Assembly: GCA_046348545.1 (NCBI GenBank)
Contig: JAXMEB010000004.1
Coordinates: 1 to 64,000, forward strand
DNA from: JAXMEB01 sp046348545
Lineage (GTDB): Bacteria; Pseudomonadota; Gammaproteobacteria; Berkiellales; Berkiellaceae
Direction of reading: 5' to 3'
DNA: 64,000 bases
The notes under the pieces are model-generated. The model did not search any database. It was given only the letters and a program-made list of their open reading frames with translations, and was not told the origin of the DNA. Positions 17,784 through 26,052 of the stretch are shown piece by piece. Made by a program: the position numbers and the translations under genes. How positions within the stretch are numbered: the stretch's first letter is position 1; every line of letters begins with the position of its first letter.

Positions 17784-18260
17784 ATGTCAAAACGCACGGT
17801 CGAAATTACCGTTGGCTTATTTGTGATCGCAGGCATTCTCGCCTTGCTGATGCTGGCGCTACGAGTGAGTGGATTAAATGATGTCTATTCAGGCGGAGAA
17901 GGTTATGTCCTATATGCCAACTTCGATAATGTGGGGGGGCTTAAACCCAGGGCGCGTGTTTCGATTGCTGGGGTTGCTGTTGGTCGAGTCTTGGATATCA
18001 ACTTCAACGAGGACGATTATAGCGCTAAGGTGAAATTATTTATTCGTAAAGATATTGATCGCATTCCTGAGGATACACACGCGAGCATTTTAACGGCGGG
18101 TCTTTTAGGAGACAACTATATTGGCCTAAGCCCAGAATCTGCTTGGAGCGATCAGTTCTTACAGGAAGGTAGTGAGATCCCGAAAGAAAATACTCATCCT
18201 GCTGTGATCTTAGAAGATCTAATTTCAAAGTTTGTCTCTAATAAAGCCAGTGGCCAATAA
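17784..18260 (+). CDS. mlaD: Phospholipid-binding MCE protein MlaD
   Basis: 158 residues. One N-terminal transmembrane helix (about 7-25) is followed by an MCE domain (YANFDNVGGLKPRARVSIAG, ending near GLLGDNYIGLSPE). It forms the hexameric ring of the Mla complex in the periplasm and receives lipids from MlaC. Zero spacing to mlaE. Confidence 0.96.
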   Translation: MSKRTVEITVGLFVIAGILALLMLALRVSGLNDVYSGGEGYVLYANFDNVGGLKPRARVSIAGVAVGRVLDINFNEDDYSAKVKLFIRKDIDRIPEDTHASILTAGLLGDNYIGLSPESAWSDQFLQEGSEIPKENTHPAVILEDLISKFVSNKASGQ

Positions 18261-18270
18261 GGAAGTATAT

Positions 18271-18888
18271 ATGTTTAAGCGCGTTTTAGGATCATTAGTA
18301 TTATGCATGGGCCTTTTGTGTTCATTGGCGCTTTGGGCAGCTGAAAAGCCCGAAGCCATGCTTCAAAATGTCACACAGGAACTCCTGGCGAGCATGAAGC
18401 AGAATAATGCAAAATTGAAAAGTGATCCCAATTTTATCATCAGTTTAGTGGATCAGATCTTAGTACCCCATGTTGATACCACCGATATGGCTAGATGGGT
18501 CATTGGACGTGCAGCTTGGGAGAAAGCCTCTCCCAGTGACCAAGCTGAATTCATAAAAGAATTTAAGTATCTCGTCATTCGAACTTACGCTTCAACCTTG
18601 AATGCATACAATAATCAAAAGATAGAGTATTTGCCCATTCGAGGGAATATCGAGGGTAAATCGCGTGTTCAAGTACAGAGCTTGATTAAAGAGCCTGGTA
18701 AAGAAGTCGTGCGTGTAGCGTACCGTCTTGTCCGCACGAATGGTGATTGGCGTGTGTATGACATCATCATAGAAGGTGTCAGTATTTTAAAAGGGTTTCA
18801 ATCACAATTTGCACCCGATGTTAAAACAGGTGGTGTAGCAAAAGCGATTAAAGTTATTCAGACTCACAATCAAAAACCATTGAGATAA
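18271..18888 (+). CDS. mlaC: Periplasmic phospholipid carrier MlaC
   Basis: About 205 residues. The signal peptide MFKRVLGSLVLCMGLLCSLA ends near LWAAE. The mature part is a Tol-Tol-Ttg2-type domain (VDQILVPHVDTTDMARWVIG). It shuttles phospholipid between the outer membrane MlaA complex and MlaFEDB. I chose ATG 18271, preceded by AAGGAAG; the frame opens earlier, inside mlaD, but that would bury the signal peptide. No mlaA is in the window. Confidence 0.94.
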   Translation: MFKRVLGSLVLCMGLLCSLALWAAEKPEAMLQNVTQELLASMKQNNAKLKSDPNFIISLVDQILVPHVDTTDMARWVIGRAAWEKASPSDQAEFIKEFKYLVIRTYASTLNAYNNQKIEYLPIRGNIEGKSRVQVQSLIKEPGKEVVRVAYRLVRTNGDWRVYDIIIEGVSILKGFQSQFAPDVKTGGVAKAIKVIQTHNQKPLR

Positions 18889-18922
18889 CTGAACTAGCAT
18901 AAAATGAAAGTGAAGTGAAAGT

Positions 18923-19231
18923 ATGGAGCAAGTTGTGCAGATTGAGCGAAGTATAGATGGATTCTCTGTTAAAGGCGTTTTGACGTTTGATACGGTGCTT
19001 AGCGCTTATGAAATCTCTAAACCATTCTTTCTGCAAAAACAAACTCTCCATGTTAACTTGATTGCCGTAACGCACAGTGATAGTGCCGGATTATCCTTGC
19101 TCGCGCGCTGGATGCGACTAGCTAAAACTCATAATATTGGACTAGTTTTCTCTGGCTTGCCTGATAGCATGCTTGATTTAAGCCGTGTCAGTGGATTGGA
19201 TGAAATTCTACCCATACAGCATCGTACTTGA
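18923..19231 (+). CDS. mlaB: STAS-domain protein MlaB
   Basis: 102 residues, a single STAS domain with the conserved HSDSAGLSLLARWM helix near residues 51-64. MlaB binds and stabilises the MlaF ATPase on the cytoplasmic side. It is the last gene of the operon, 34 bp after mlaC. The next gene starts 2 bp after its stop codon, so transcription probably continues into the membrane protein. Confidence 0.9.
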   Translation: MEQVVQIERSIDGFSVKGVLTFDTVLSAYEISKPFFLQKQTLHVNLIAVTHSDSAGLSLLARWMRLAKTHNIGLVFSGLPDSMLDLSRVSGLDEILPIQHRT

Positions 19232-19233
19232 AG

Positions 19234-20994
19234 ATGCTGTATTGTTTTAATTTAATTACTCTGCTTTTATTCGTTTATATCGTTCCCGGTCTAGCCTGCT
19301 TTCCTTTTACTTTAAACCGACCTCTTTGGTTTATTGCTTTACCAGTGCTGAGTGGCTTTGTTGTTTATTGCTTAACGTCACTTTTTATCTTTTTAGGTAT
19401 TTTTAATCAGAACACTGTCCTAGGGACGACCGGGATTTTGGCTCTTGCAGCCCTTGCCCATCTTTATCGGATTCGTCTTCGTGCTCGATGCGGCGAACAG
19501 GTCGCGGCAGATTGGAAGGGAAGTAAGCAATATGGTGTTTTTATATTCATTAATCTTTGCGTGATATTACCGTTTGCTTGCAAATTAGGGACCCATGCAT
19601 TTGACCGTGGCGATGAGATTTATAGTTGGCATTTTTGGGCTATTCAGCATTATTTTTCAGAGCCCATTGATTTTTATCATACTGGCGCAGCTTATCCGCA
19701 GCTTTTACCTAAATTGCTTGCCTGGGGATATCAGATTTTAGGGACAGTCGATGCTCAGTTACCGAGCAAAGCATCTTTAGCAATTTTCTCATTCACACTT
19801 CTAAATGCGATTGCATTGGTGACACTTAAAGAGGCAAAACACAAACTGAGCTATTTAATCCTGTTGATTTGGGGATTATTTGGGATTGGTATTAGTCGAT
19901 TTTTTGACAATGGCTATGCCGATCCCGTGATGACAGCTGGGTTAATAATGAGTATAGCGCTGTTCATTCAATGGGTTCGTGAGCGTGAGAAGTTAGGAAT
20001 TTGGTTGAGTCTAGTGTGTGGACTAGCTGCAAGCTTTGCAAAGCAGCCCGCACTGATTTGGTCTGTTTTTGCATTTCCAATCGGGCTCATTTTGTTTCAT
20101 CGAAAAGAGGAACGCAAATTAATATTATGGGTTGCAGGATTATCTCTGATTGGCGCACTAGGTTGGTTTGGCTTAGAAGGGAATACATTCTTGCAAAATC
20201 AAGGCGTGCTGAGTGCGTCAATTGCAGGACGTTCATGGGTATCTCAACTTTTATTCGCAAGTAATCAATATTTGCTTCAGAAGCCTCTATTAACCTTGCT
20301 CATCTTGGTGACGGCTTATTGTATACGTCGAGACCGGACCCTCATATTTCTGTTCTATGGATTTGTAATACCGAGTCTTTTGGCCTGGTTTATGGCGGGT
20401 GCCTATCAGTTGAGATTAGGGCAACATGTGATTGCTTGCTGCTTACTCTTGATTTGGGCTTCTCCTTTGAAGTTACCAGATGGATTTCATTTTATTCGTA
20501 GTGGTCGTTATTTTGTCGCTGCTTCAGCGGCTTTGAGTTTGGGCTTGTCTTTGTGGATATTAAGTCAAGCATACTATGTTACCAAACCAGGGATCTCTTG
20601 GAATCAGCCTGGATTGATTACGCTTAATCGATATTTTCCTAAAGATGCCAACCAATTGTACTCAAAGCTTTACGATCAAGACGATGTACTATTATGGGTG
20701 CCAACTCGATATCTGTACGGTATTTTTTATGGTCATACCCCTGTCATGGAACCAAATTACCAACGATTTAAAACATACAATAAGGAATCGTTGTTGACGG
20801 AATTGTTGGAAACAAGCCCAGATTATGTCTTTACAGCAGACGCGACTGTGTCTCAGGGTATGGCTTCACCATTAATGTTGGGGTTGATTGAGGAATGTCC
20901 AAATTGGTTTAAGCCGATTTCTCTGGGTCCCAATTTATATCACTATCAAGTCTATGAGCTTGATTTAAGTAAACCATGTAAGCAAAATAACTGA
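19234..20994 (+). CDS. Polytopic membrane protein, possible GT-C glycosyltransferase
   Basis: About 586 residues with around twelve hydrophobic segments over residues 5-430 and a soluble C-terminal domain (about 435-586). An early loop contains FDRGDEIYSWHFWA, where acidic residues follow the first membrane helices as in GT-C fold, polyprenyl-phosphate-sugar-dependent transferases. The architecture suits transfer of a sugar to an envelope glycolipid or protein, but there is no clear family match and the donor is unknown. ATG 19234 is preferred over the TTG at 19228. It starts 2 bp after mlaB and probably belongs to the same transcript. Confidence 0.6.
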   Translation: MLYCFNLITLLLFVYIVPGLACFPFTLNRPLWFIALPVLSGFVVYCLTSLFIFLGIFNQNTVLGTTGILALAALAHLYRIRLRARCGEQVAADWKGSKQYGVFIFINLCVILPFACKLGTHAFDRGDEIYSWHFWAIQHYFSEPIDFYHTGAAYPQLLPKLLAWGYQILGTVDAQLPSKASLAIFSFTLLNAIALVTLKEAKHKLSYLILLIWGLFGIGISRFFDNGYADPVMTAGLIMSIALFIQWVREREKLGIWLSLVCGLAASFAKQPALIWSVFAFPIGLILFHRKEERKLILWVAGLSLIGALGWFGLEGNTFLQNQGVLSASIAGRSWVSQLLFASNQYLLQKPLLTLLILVTAYCIRRDRTLIFLFYGFVIPSLLAWFMAGAYQLRLGQHVIACCLLLIWASPLKLPDGFHFIRSGRYFVAASAALSLGLSLWILSQAYYVTKPGISWNQPGLITLNRYFPKDANQLYSKLYDQDDVLLWVPTRYLYGIFYGHTPVMEPNYQRFKTYNKESLLTELLETSPDYVFTADATVSQGMASPLMLGLIEECPNWFKPISLGPNLYHYQVYELDLSKPCKQNN

Positions 20995-21110
20995 TTTTAA
21001 GTATAGAATGAAACTTGTATGAATTTTGGCCAGGTGTGTTTGGAAGGGTATAGATGGTCGAAACTTCGGATCACTTCAGTTATCATGACAAAATTTCAAA
21101 GAGATGAATA

Positions 21111-21356
21111 ATGCAAGCGCAAGAAATTAAACAGCTTATAGAAAGTTATATACCTGAGGCACAGGCTTGGGTCGATGGCGAAGATGGGGTTCACTTTGAG
21201 GCTCGTGTGATTGCGGCTGTATTTGAAGGACAATCTTCATTGGCCAGGCAGAGAATGATTTATGCTGCATTAGGCAATCGCATGCAAACGGGTGATATTC
21301 ATGCGCTCTCTATTAAGGCCTTTACTCCAAACGAATGGGAACATAAGAAAAGTTAA
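21111..21356 (+). CDS. ibaG: BolA-family protein IbaG
   Basis: 81 residues of BolA type, with a VHFEARVIAAVFEGQSSLAR segment and a C-terminal HALSIKAFTPNEW. In E. coli ibaG (yrbA) lies directly upstream of murA and downstream of the mla genes, exactly as here. BolA-family proteins work with monothiol glutaredoxins in iron-sulfur and acid-stress physiology. It lies 5 bp from murA. Confidence 0.93.
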   Translation: MQAQEIKQLIESYIPEAQAWVDGEDGVHFEARVIAAVFEGQSSLARQRMIYAALGNRMQTGDIHALSIKAFTPNEWEHKKS

Positions 21357-21361
21357 TCAGC

Positions 21362-22624
21362 ATGGATAAACATTTAATCACAGGTGGACTGCCTTTATTT
21401 GGTGAAGTCAAAATCTCGGGTGCAAAAAATAGCGCATTACCTATCCTCACAGCCTGTTTATTAACAGAAGAGCCAGTTTTGCTTAAAAATGTGCCTCATC
21501 TCAATGATGTCACAACAACCATGGCCTTATTGGGGCAGATGGGCGTTCGGCTGACGATATCAGAGGGCATGGCCATTGAGGTTGATGCTAAAGATACGCA
21601 TAACTTCAGCGCTCCCTATGAGTTAGTTCGAACGATGCGAGCTTCGATTTTAGTTTTGGGTCCTCTATTAGCGCGCTTCGGAAAAGCCTCGGTCTCTATG
21701 CCTGGGGGATGCGCCATTGGCCCTCGGCCAGTCGATTTGCACATTCAAGGTCTCCAGAAAATGGGGGCAGAATTTGAAATGGATAAAGGCTATATCCAAG
21801 GTAAAGTGCATGGCAGACTGCGGGGTACTGATTATGAGTTTGCAAAAGTAACAGTAACGGGCACTGAGAACTTGATGATGGCAGCGACTTTAGCAGAAGG
21901 CACAACGATTCTGAAAAATTCAGCTAAAGAACCTGAGATCATTGATCTAGCATGTTTTCTGAATGGATTGGGTGCAAAAATAACGGGATATGGTACGAGT
22001 GAAATCAGAATTGAAGGGGTTGAACGCCTGAAAGGTGGTTGTTATACGGTATTACCAGATCGCGTTGAAACAGGTACATTCCTGGTTGCTGCGGTTATGA
22101 CGGGCGGACGCATTACGGCTAAGGCGACTCGAGCTGATATATTAGGTAGCGTATTAGAGAAGCTGCGTGAAGCGGGTGCAATTGTGACCACAGGTTTGGA
22201 TTGGATCACCGTTGATATGCAAGGGCGGCGACCCAAAGCAGTTGATTTATCAACAGAACCTTATCCTGGGTTTCCAACTGATATGCAGGCTCAATTTTTA
22301 GCGATGAATACCGTTGCGGAAGGCGATGGGGTGATCGTTGAAACGGTGTTTGAAAATCGTTTCATGCACGCTGAAGAGCTAAAACGCATGGGCGCGGACA
22401 TTGAATTATCGGGCAATCAAGCCAAAAGCAGGGGGATGCCGTTTCTAACGGGTGCTCCAGTGATGGCGACGGATTTGCGTGCTTCAGCCAGTTTAGTCTT
22501 GGCGGGATTAGTTGCTAAAGGTAAGACTCAGGTGCATCGTATTTATCATATTGATCGTGGTTATGAGTGCATCGAAGAGAAACTAGCCCAATTGGGTGCA
22601 GATATCAAGCGAGTGCCAACTTAA
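21362..22624 (+). CDS. murA: UDP-N-acetylglucosamine 1-carboxyvinyltransferase MurA
   Basis: 420 residues, the normal length. It begins with the characteristic KISGAKNSALPIL. The active-site cysteine, target of fosfomycin, is present in MPGGCAIGPRPVDLH near residue 115. It carries out the first committed step of peptidoglycan synthesis, moving enolpyruvate from PEP to UDP-GlcNAc in the cytoplasm. It follows ibaG by 5 bp. Confidence 0.98.
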   Translation: MDKHLITGGLPLFGEVKISGAKNSALPILTACLLTEEPVLLKNVPHLNDVTTTMALLGQMGVRLTISEGMAIEVDAKDTHNFSAPYELVRTMRASILVLGPLLARFGKASVSMPGGCAIGPRPVDLHIQGLQKMGAEFEMDKGYIQGKVHGRLRGTDYEFAKVTVTGTENLMMAATLAEGTTILKNSAKEPEIIDLACFLNGLGAKITGYGTSEIRIEGVERLKGGCYTVLPDRVETGTFLVAAVMTGGRITAKATRADILGSVLEKLREAGAIVTTGLDWITVDMQGRRPKAVDLSTEPYPGFPTDMQAQFLAMNTVAEGDGVIVETVFENRFMHAEELKRMGADIELSGNQAKSRGMPFLTGAPVMATDLRASASLVLAGLVAKGKTQVHRIYHIDRGYECIEEKLAQLGADIKRVPT

Positions 22625-22625
22625 T

Positions 22626-23297
22626 ATGCTCCAAGTCGATCCAAATCTTTTCCCCGATAAAATGGGACACTTTTATATCAAAGGTTCTGCGGGTAAATTA
22701 GAAGTATTAACTGAAACGCCTAAAAAATCAGAAAAAATGGGGATTGGGATTGTCTGCCATCCCAATCCGTTACAAGAAGGCAACATGACCAACAAGGTTG
22801 TGTATACGCTTGCAAAAGCATATGAACGAAGCGGATTGGCAACGGTTCGTTTCAATTATCGCGGTGTGGGGCAAAGCGAGGGTGAATTTGGCGAGACGCT
22901 TGGCGAGATAGAAGATTTGTTCGCGATTATCAACTGGGTGAAAGCCGTTGAACCGCACCTACCGTTATGGTTGGCAGGATTTTCGTTTGGGGCGTATATT
23001 GCGGCTCAAGGCGCGAAGCGTCACCGTGTTGAGCATCTGATTAGCGTAGCACCGGCAGTCCATTTGCATCCCTATGACGAAGTGGAAGACTTAACCTGTC
23101 CTTGGTTAATTGTACAGGGTGATCAAGATGATGTGGTTTCTCCCGAAGCAGTATCCGCTTTTTACAACCGAGTTAAGTCAAAGCCAGATGCACGAATTGA
23201 ATTAGTGACTTTGAAGGGTGTGGGACATTTTTTTCATGGCAGGCTTATTGAATTACGAGACGTTGTCGAAAATTCTGCTGTGAATGGTATATATTAG
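22626..23297 (+). CDS. Alpha/beta hydrolase (dienelactone-hydrolase-like)
   Basis: About 223 residues. The nucleophile elbow is GFSFG, the oxyanion region is CHPNPLQEGNM, and VQGDQDDVVSPEAV and GVGHFFHG supply the acid and histidine. This is the conserved small alpha/beta hydrolase of proteobacteria, of unknown substrate. ATG 22626 starts 1 bp after the murA stop; a GTG at 22596 is less likely. The last eleven codons, ending VVENSAVNGIY, are encoded by a family-B repeat end (23267-23295), so the natural C-terminus was probably replaced. Confidence 0.8.
   Translation: MLQVDPNLFPDKMGHFYIKGSAGKLEVLTETPKKSEKMGIGIVCHPNPLQEGNMTNKVVYTLAKAYERSGLATVRFNYRGVGQSEGEFGETLGEIEDLFAIINWVKAVEPHLPLWLAGFSFGAYIAAQGAKRHRVEHLISVAPAVHLHPYDEVEDLTCPWLIVQGDQDDVVSPEAVSAFYNRVKSKPDARIELVTLKGVGHFFHGRLIELRDVVENSAVNGIY
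23267..23295. repeat. Family B repeat end inside a coding 3' end
   Basis: The segment CGAAAATTCTGCTGTGAATG followed by GTATATAT matches the right end of the repeat at 13147-13247 and the half copy at 30134-30172. It encodes the C-terminal residues of the alpha/beta hydrolase, and its TATATATTA edge supplies the TAG stop codon region. Confidence 0.6.
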
Positions 23298-23321
23298 TCG
23301 CTAAATTATGGAAGGCAGATC

Positions 23322-24596
23322 GTGTTATATGAAAATATAGATATAGTTGAAGTAGATGCTCTTAAGAAACGTTTGATTGAAATTATCAATCGTTTTGAGG
23401 ATGAGCCAAATTTACCAACGTCATTAAACGGACGAATATCACTATCCGATTATGCTGAAATTTTAAAGTATCTTAAATCTTACGATTTTCATAAAATAGA
23501 AAAAATACCGAAGCGTTTTGATAAGCAGGAAACAAATTTAACTCGAACATTAAATCTTGAATTTGACTATGTGACTCAAGAATATTCACTTTTTTTAGAA
23601 ACTAAAAGCAAGCAGTCCTCTAATCAAAAAGTTGAACAAAGAAAGATTCAGGGTGGCTATAAGAGCGGGAAGTCTTCCTTTAGATTAGATAGACAGCAAA
23701 TTGAGTATATCAATTTAACTTTTTATTTCAATGAGAATAGCGAAAATCATAAAAAAATGATTCAAAGTGAAGTTGAAATCCCGCGTTCTATTTTTTCTTA
23801 TTGGCAGAGTCAGGGGATCCCTGATAATCAAATTCCGATTGTAGTTCCAAGCTATAGCGCTTCTCGAAGCAAATTTAAAATTCATAAAGGCGCGAGATTT
23901 CAAGATAGAATTAATTTCCATGCCCCAATGGCTACAACAGATTTAATTGATTTTATTATGAGTACGACTTTCACTCAAAGATATGCTCTAGATTTTTCAT
24001 ATCAAATCTTGAATCTCTTTCAAATGGTCTATGGTGCTGGCGTTATACATCAAGATTTTAAACCAGATAATATTTTGCTTTATAAAGTTTCTGAAGATCA
24101 GTTCCAATTGAAACTAACAGATTTTTCATATGCCTTAAAATCATCTACGCGTGAAACCCACTTTGCGAAATCAAGTCGGTATTATGCTTCTCCTGAGCTT
24201 ATTGGTTACTATGGTATACCAAAGAAGGGAGTCTCACCGTATGCTTTCTCATTGTCAGGCGTTTATCAAAGAGGCGATAAAAGCTTAGGAGCGCCACACT
24301 GGGCCAACGACGCTTGGGCGGTTGCAACGACAATATACATGGTGTTGTACGGTGATTTTCCATCTGACCCCTCCAATCTGGATTGGCTAAAACGTTTATT
24401 TGCGGATACTCGTCAGGACCGCCCAACCCCAGAGAAAGCACTAGAGGACTTTTCAAACTATTATCATCTTAGTTACGAACGACATAGAGGTAGATTGATA
24501 TCATTTAATGATCTTATCAAGAGTAGTTCAGTCTTGAATTCAGAACAAAGTTCTCAAGAACAAAATCAAACTCGATCTTGTACTTTTACTAGGTAA
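23322..24596 (+). CDS. Eukaryotic-like protein kinase, candidate effector
   Basis: 424 residues. The catalytic loop reads HQDFKPDN (about residues 243-250), in place of HRDxKxxN. The metal-binding motif is DFS instead of DFG, about 20 residues later, and a YYASPELI segment corresponds to the APE motif, followed by NDAWAVATTIYMVLYGDFP. The N-terminal lobe is divergent, and I cannot identify a glycine-rich loop or the ATP-binding lysine with confidence. It starts with GTG after an AAGG-like ribosome-binding site. No signal peptide or membrane segment. It resembles the LegK-type kinases of Legionella in layout; secretion into a host is inferred. The tail is Gln/Ser-rich. Confidence 0.75.
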   Translation: MLYENIDIVEVDALKKRLIEIINRFEDEPNLPTSLNGRISLSDYAEILKYLKSYDFHKIEKIPKRFDKQETNLTRTLNLEFDYVTQEYSLFLETKSKQSSNQKVEQRKIQGGYKSGKSSFRLDRQQIEYINLTFYFNENSENHKKMIQSEVEIPRSIFSYWQSQGIPDNQIPIVVPSYSASRSKFKIHKGARFQDRINFHAPMATTDLIDFIMSTTFTQRYALDFSYQILNLFQMVYGAGVIHQDFKPDNILLYKVSEDQFQLKLTDFSYALKSSTRETHFAKSSRYYASPELIGYYGIPKKGVSPYAFSLSGVYQRGDKSLGAPHWANDAWAVATTIYMVLYGDFPSDPSNLDWLKRLFADTRQDRPTPEKALEDFSNYYHLSYERHRGRLISFNDLIKSSSVLNSEQSSQEQNQTRSCTFTR

Positions 24597-24598
24597 AT

Positions 24599-25702
24599 AT
24601 GTTTATTCATACGCCAGTGAAATCTTATGAGATAGCGGTTGGAAGTGATCAGATTGAAGAAGATGCGTCTCAGAAAGCGGCGCTAGTGTGTCTTAATCAG
24701 CTCTTTGAGGCTATGTTAGTTCAGGCATCTCTGTGGTCACAATTTAAACGAACTTTTTTCAGAATGCTCTCAAGACCTTATGCGCCTCAACGTGGGGTGT
24801 ATTTATGGGGTGGGGTGGGTCGAGGTAAAACCTATCTCATGGATTTGTTTTATTGCAGTTTACCCTTTAAGCAAAAGGCTAGAATGCATTTTCATCGGTT
24901 TATGTATCAAGTACACCATGATTTAGTCCGTTTAAAAGGGACGGTTGATCCATTGCAAGCGATCGCAAAGAATTTTGCAAAAGATCATTGGATCCTTTGT
25001 TTTGATGAATTTTTTGTTAAAGACATCGCCGATGCGATGATCTTGGGAGGCTTGTTGCAAGCCTTTTTTGAAAATGGTGTAACGGTTGTGATGACATCGA
25101 ATCTTCCGCCACACGATTTATATCAAAACGGACTTCAACGTGATCGGTTTTTACCTGCTATTGATGCCATTATAAAGTATTGTGAAATTTGGCATTTAGA
25201 GAGTGATACAGATTATCGTCTGCGATACTTATCACAAGCAGAACTGTACCATTATCCCTTGGATGCTCAAGCTGAACAAAATTTAGCAAAGTATTTTACA
25301 GGTCTTGTTCGCATGAATAGAGGAGATACACATCCATTGACTATAGCGGAGAGAGAGATCCCTGTTCGACTGACTGCAGAAGGGGTCGTGTGGTTTGATT
25401 TTGATGTGATTTGCCACAGCCCTCGCAGCACAGTAGATTATATTGAAATCGCGCGGAGTTTTCACACGGTGCTCATCAGTGGGCTACGAGTCATGACCTC
25501 TGAATCAGAGGATGTCGCGCGTCGTTTTATTGCTTTGGTCGATGAATTTTATGAGCGTAATGTGACTTTGCTATTATCTGCCGAGGCGCCATTAGATGAC
25601 ATTTACCAAGGTTCCCAGCTAAAATTTGAATTTGAGAGAACGCAGAGTCGCCTCAAGGAGATGCAGTCGCAGGCATACATTGCAAGGCCCCACTTGGCTT
25701 AG
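24599..25702 (+). CDS. zapE: Cell division ATPase ZapE (AFG1 family)
   Basis: 367 residues. Walker A is GGVGRGKT, Walker B is ILCFDEFFVKDI, and the family motifs MHFHRFMYQVH and MTSNLPPHDLY are present. ZapE is an FtsZ-associated ATPase of the cytoplasm in gammaproteobacteria; its mitochondrial relative is AFG1/LACE1. The ATG is only 2 bp after the stop codon of the kinase-like gene, so the two are probably co-transcribed although functionally unrelated. Confidence 0.93.
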   Translation: MFIHTPVKSYEIAVGSDQIEEDASQKAALVCLNQLFEAMLVQASLWSQFKRTFFRMLSRPYAPQRGVYLWGGVGRGKTYLMDLFYCSLPFKQKARMHFHRFMYQVHHDLVRLKGTVDPLQAIAKNFAKDHWILCFDEFFVKDIADAMILGGLLQAFFENGVTVVMTSNLPPHDLYQNGLQRDRFLPAIDAIIKYCEIWHLESDTDYRLRYLSQAELYHYPLDAQAEQNLAKYFTGLVRMNRGDTHPLTIAEREIPVRLTAEGVVWFDFDVICHSPRSTVDYIEIARSFHTVLISGLRVMTSESEDVARRFIALVDEFYERNVTLLLSAEAPLDDIYQGSQLKFEFERTQSRLKEMQSQAYIARPHLA

Positions 25703-25723
25703 CTGATTAACACATTTATGTTA

Positions 25724-25775
25724 AATGCGAATTATTATCATTTCTTATTGACAGACCACTGAGTTCCTGGATAAT
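25724..25775 (+). promoter_or_regulatory. Fur-box-like site and sigma-70 promoter for feoAB
   Basis: AATGCGAATTATTATCATTT at 25724-25743 closely resembles the Fur consensus. Immediately downstream lies TTGACA (25748-25753), then a 16-bp spacer and GATAAT (25770-25775), a near-consensus promoter. Transcription would start about 30 bp before feoA. Repression by Fur when iron is plentiful is expected for feoAB. Confidence 0.75.
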
Positions 25776-25812
25776 GGTTATTCCTAACATGTTGTTTATC
25801 AAGGACATGATC

Positions 25813-26052
25813 GTGAAACTAACGCAGTTTAGAGTGGGTCAGAGCGGTCGAATTAAATCCTATCTTTCAGGCATCTCAGGATATCGCCAGAAATTATTAG
25901 CCTTGGGTCTAGTGCCTGGTACCGTGTTTAAAGTGATTCGAGTGGCGCCATTAGGTGATCCATTGGAGCTTCGGATCCGTAATTTTTCTTTAAGCTTAAG
26001 AAAGCAGGAAAGCAGCATTTTAGAAGTAGAACCCCTTCATGACAGTGATTGA
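25813..26052 (+). CDS. feoA: Ferrous iron transport protein A
   Basis: 79 residues from GTG 25813, an SH3-like FeoA domain (KLTQFRVGQSGRIKSYL to SLSLRKQESSILEVE). FeoA is a small cytoplasmic partner of FeoB. The frame opens at an ATG at 25774, but that lies inside the predicted -10 box. ATG 25807 is too close to the AAGGA at 25801-25805, which is 7 bp from GTG 25813. It overlaps feoB by 14 bp. Confidence 0.9.
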   Translation: MKLTQFRVGQSGRIKSYLSGISGYRQKLLALGLVPGTVFKVIRVAPLGDPLELRIRNFSLSLRKQESSILEVEPLHDSD

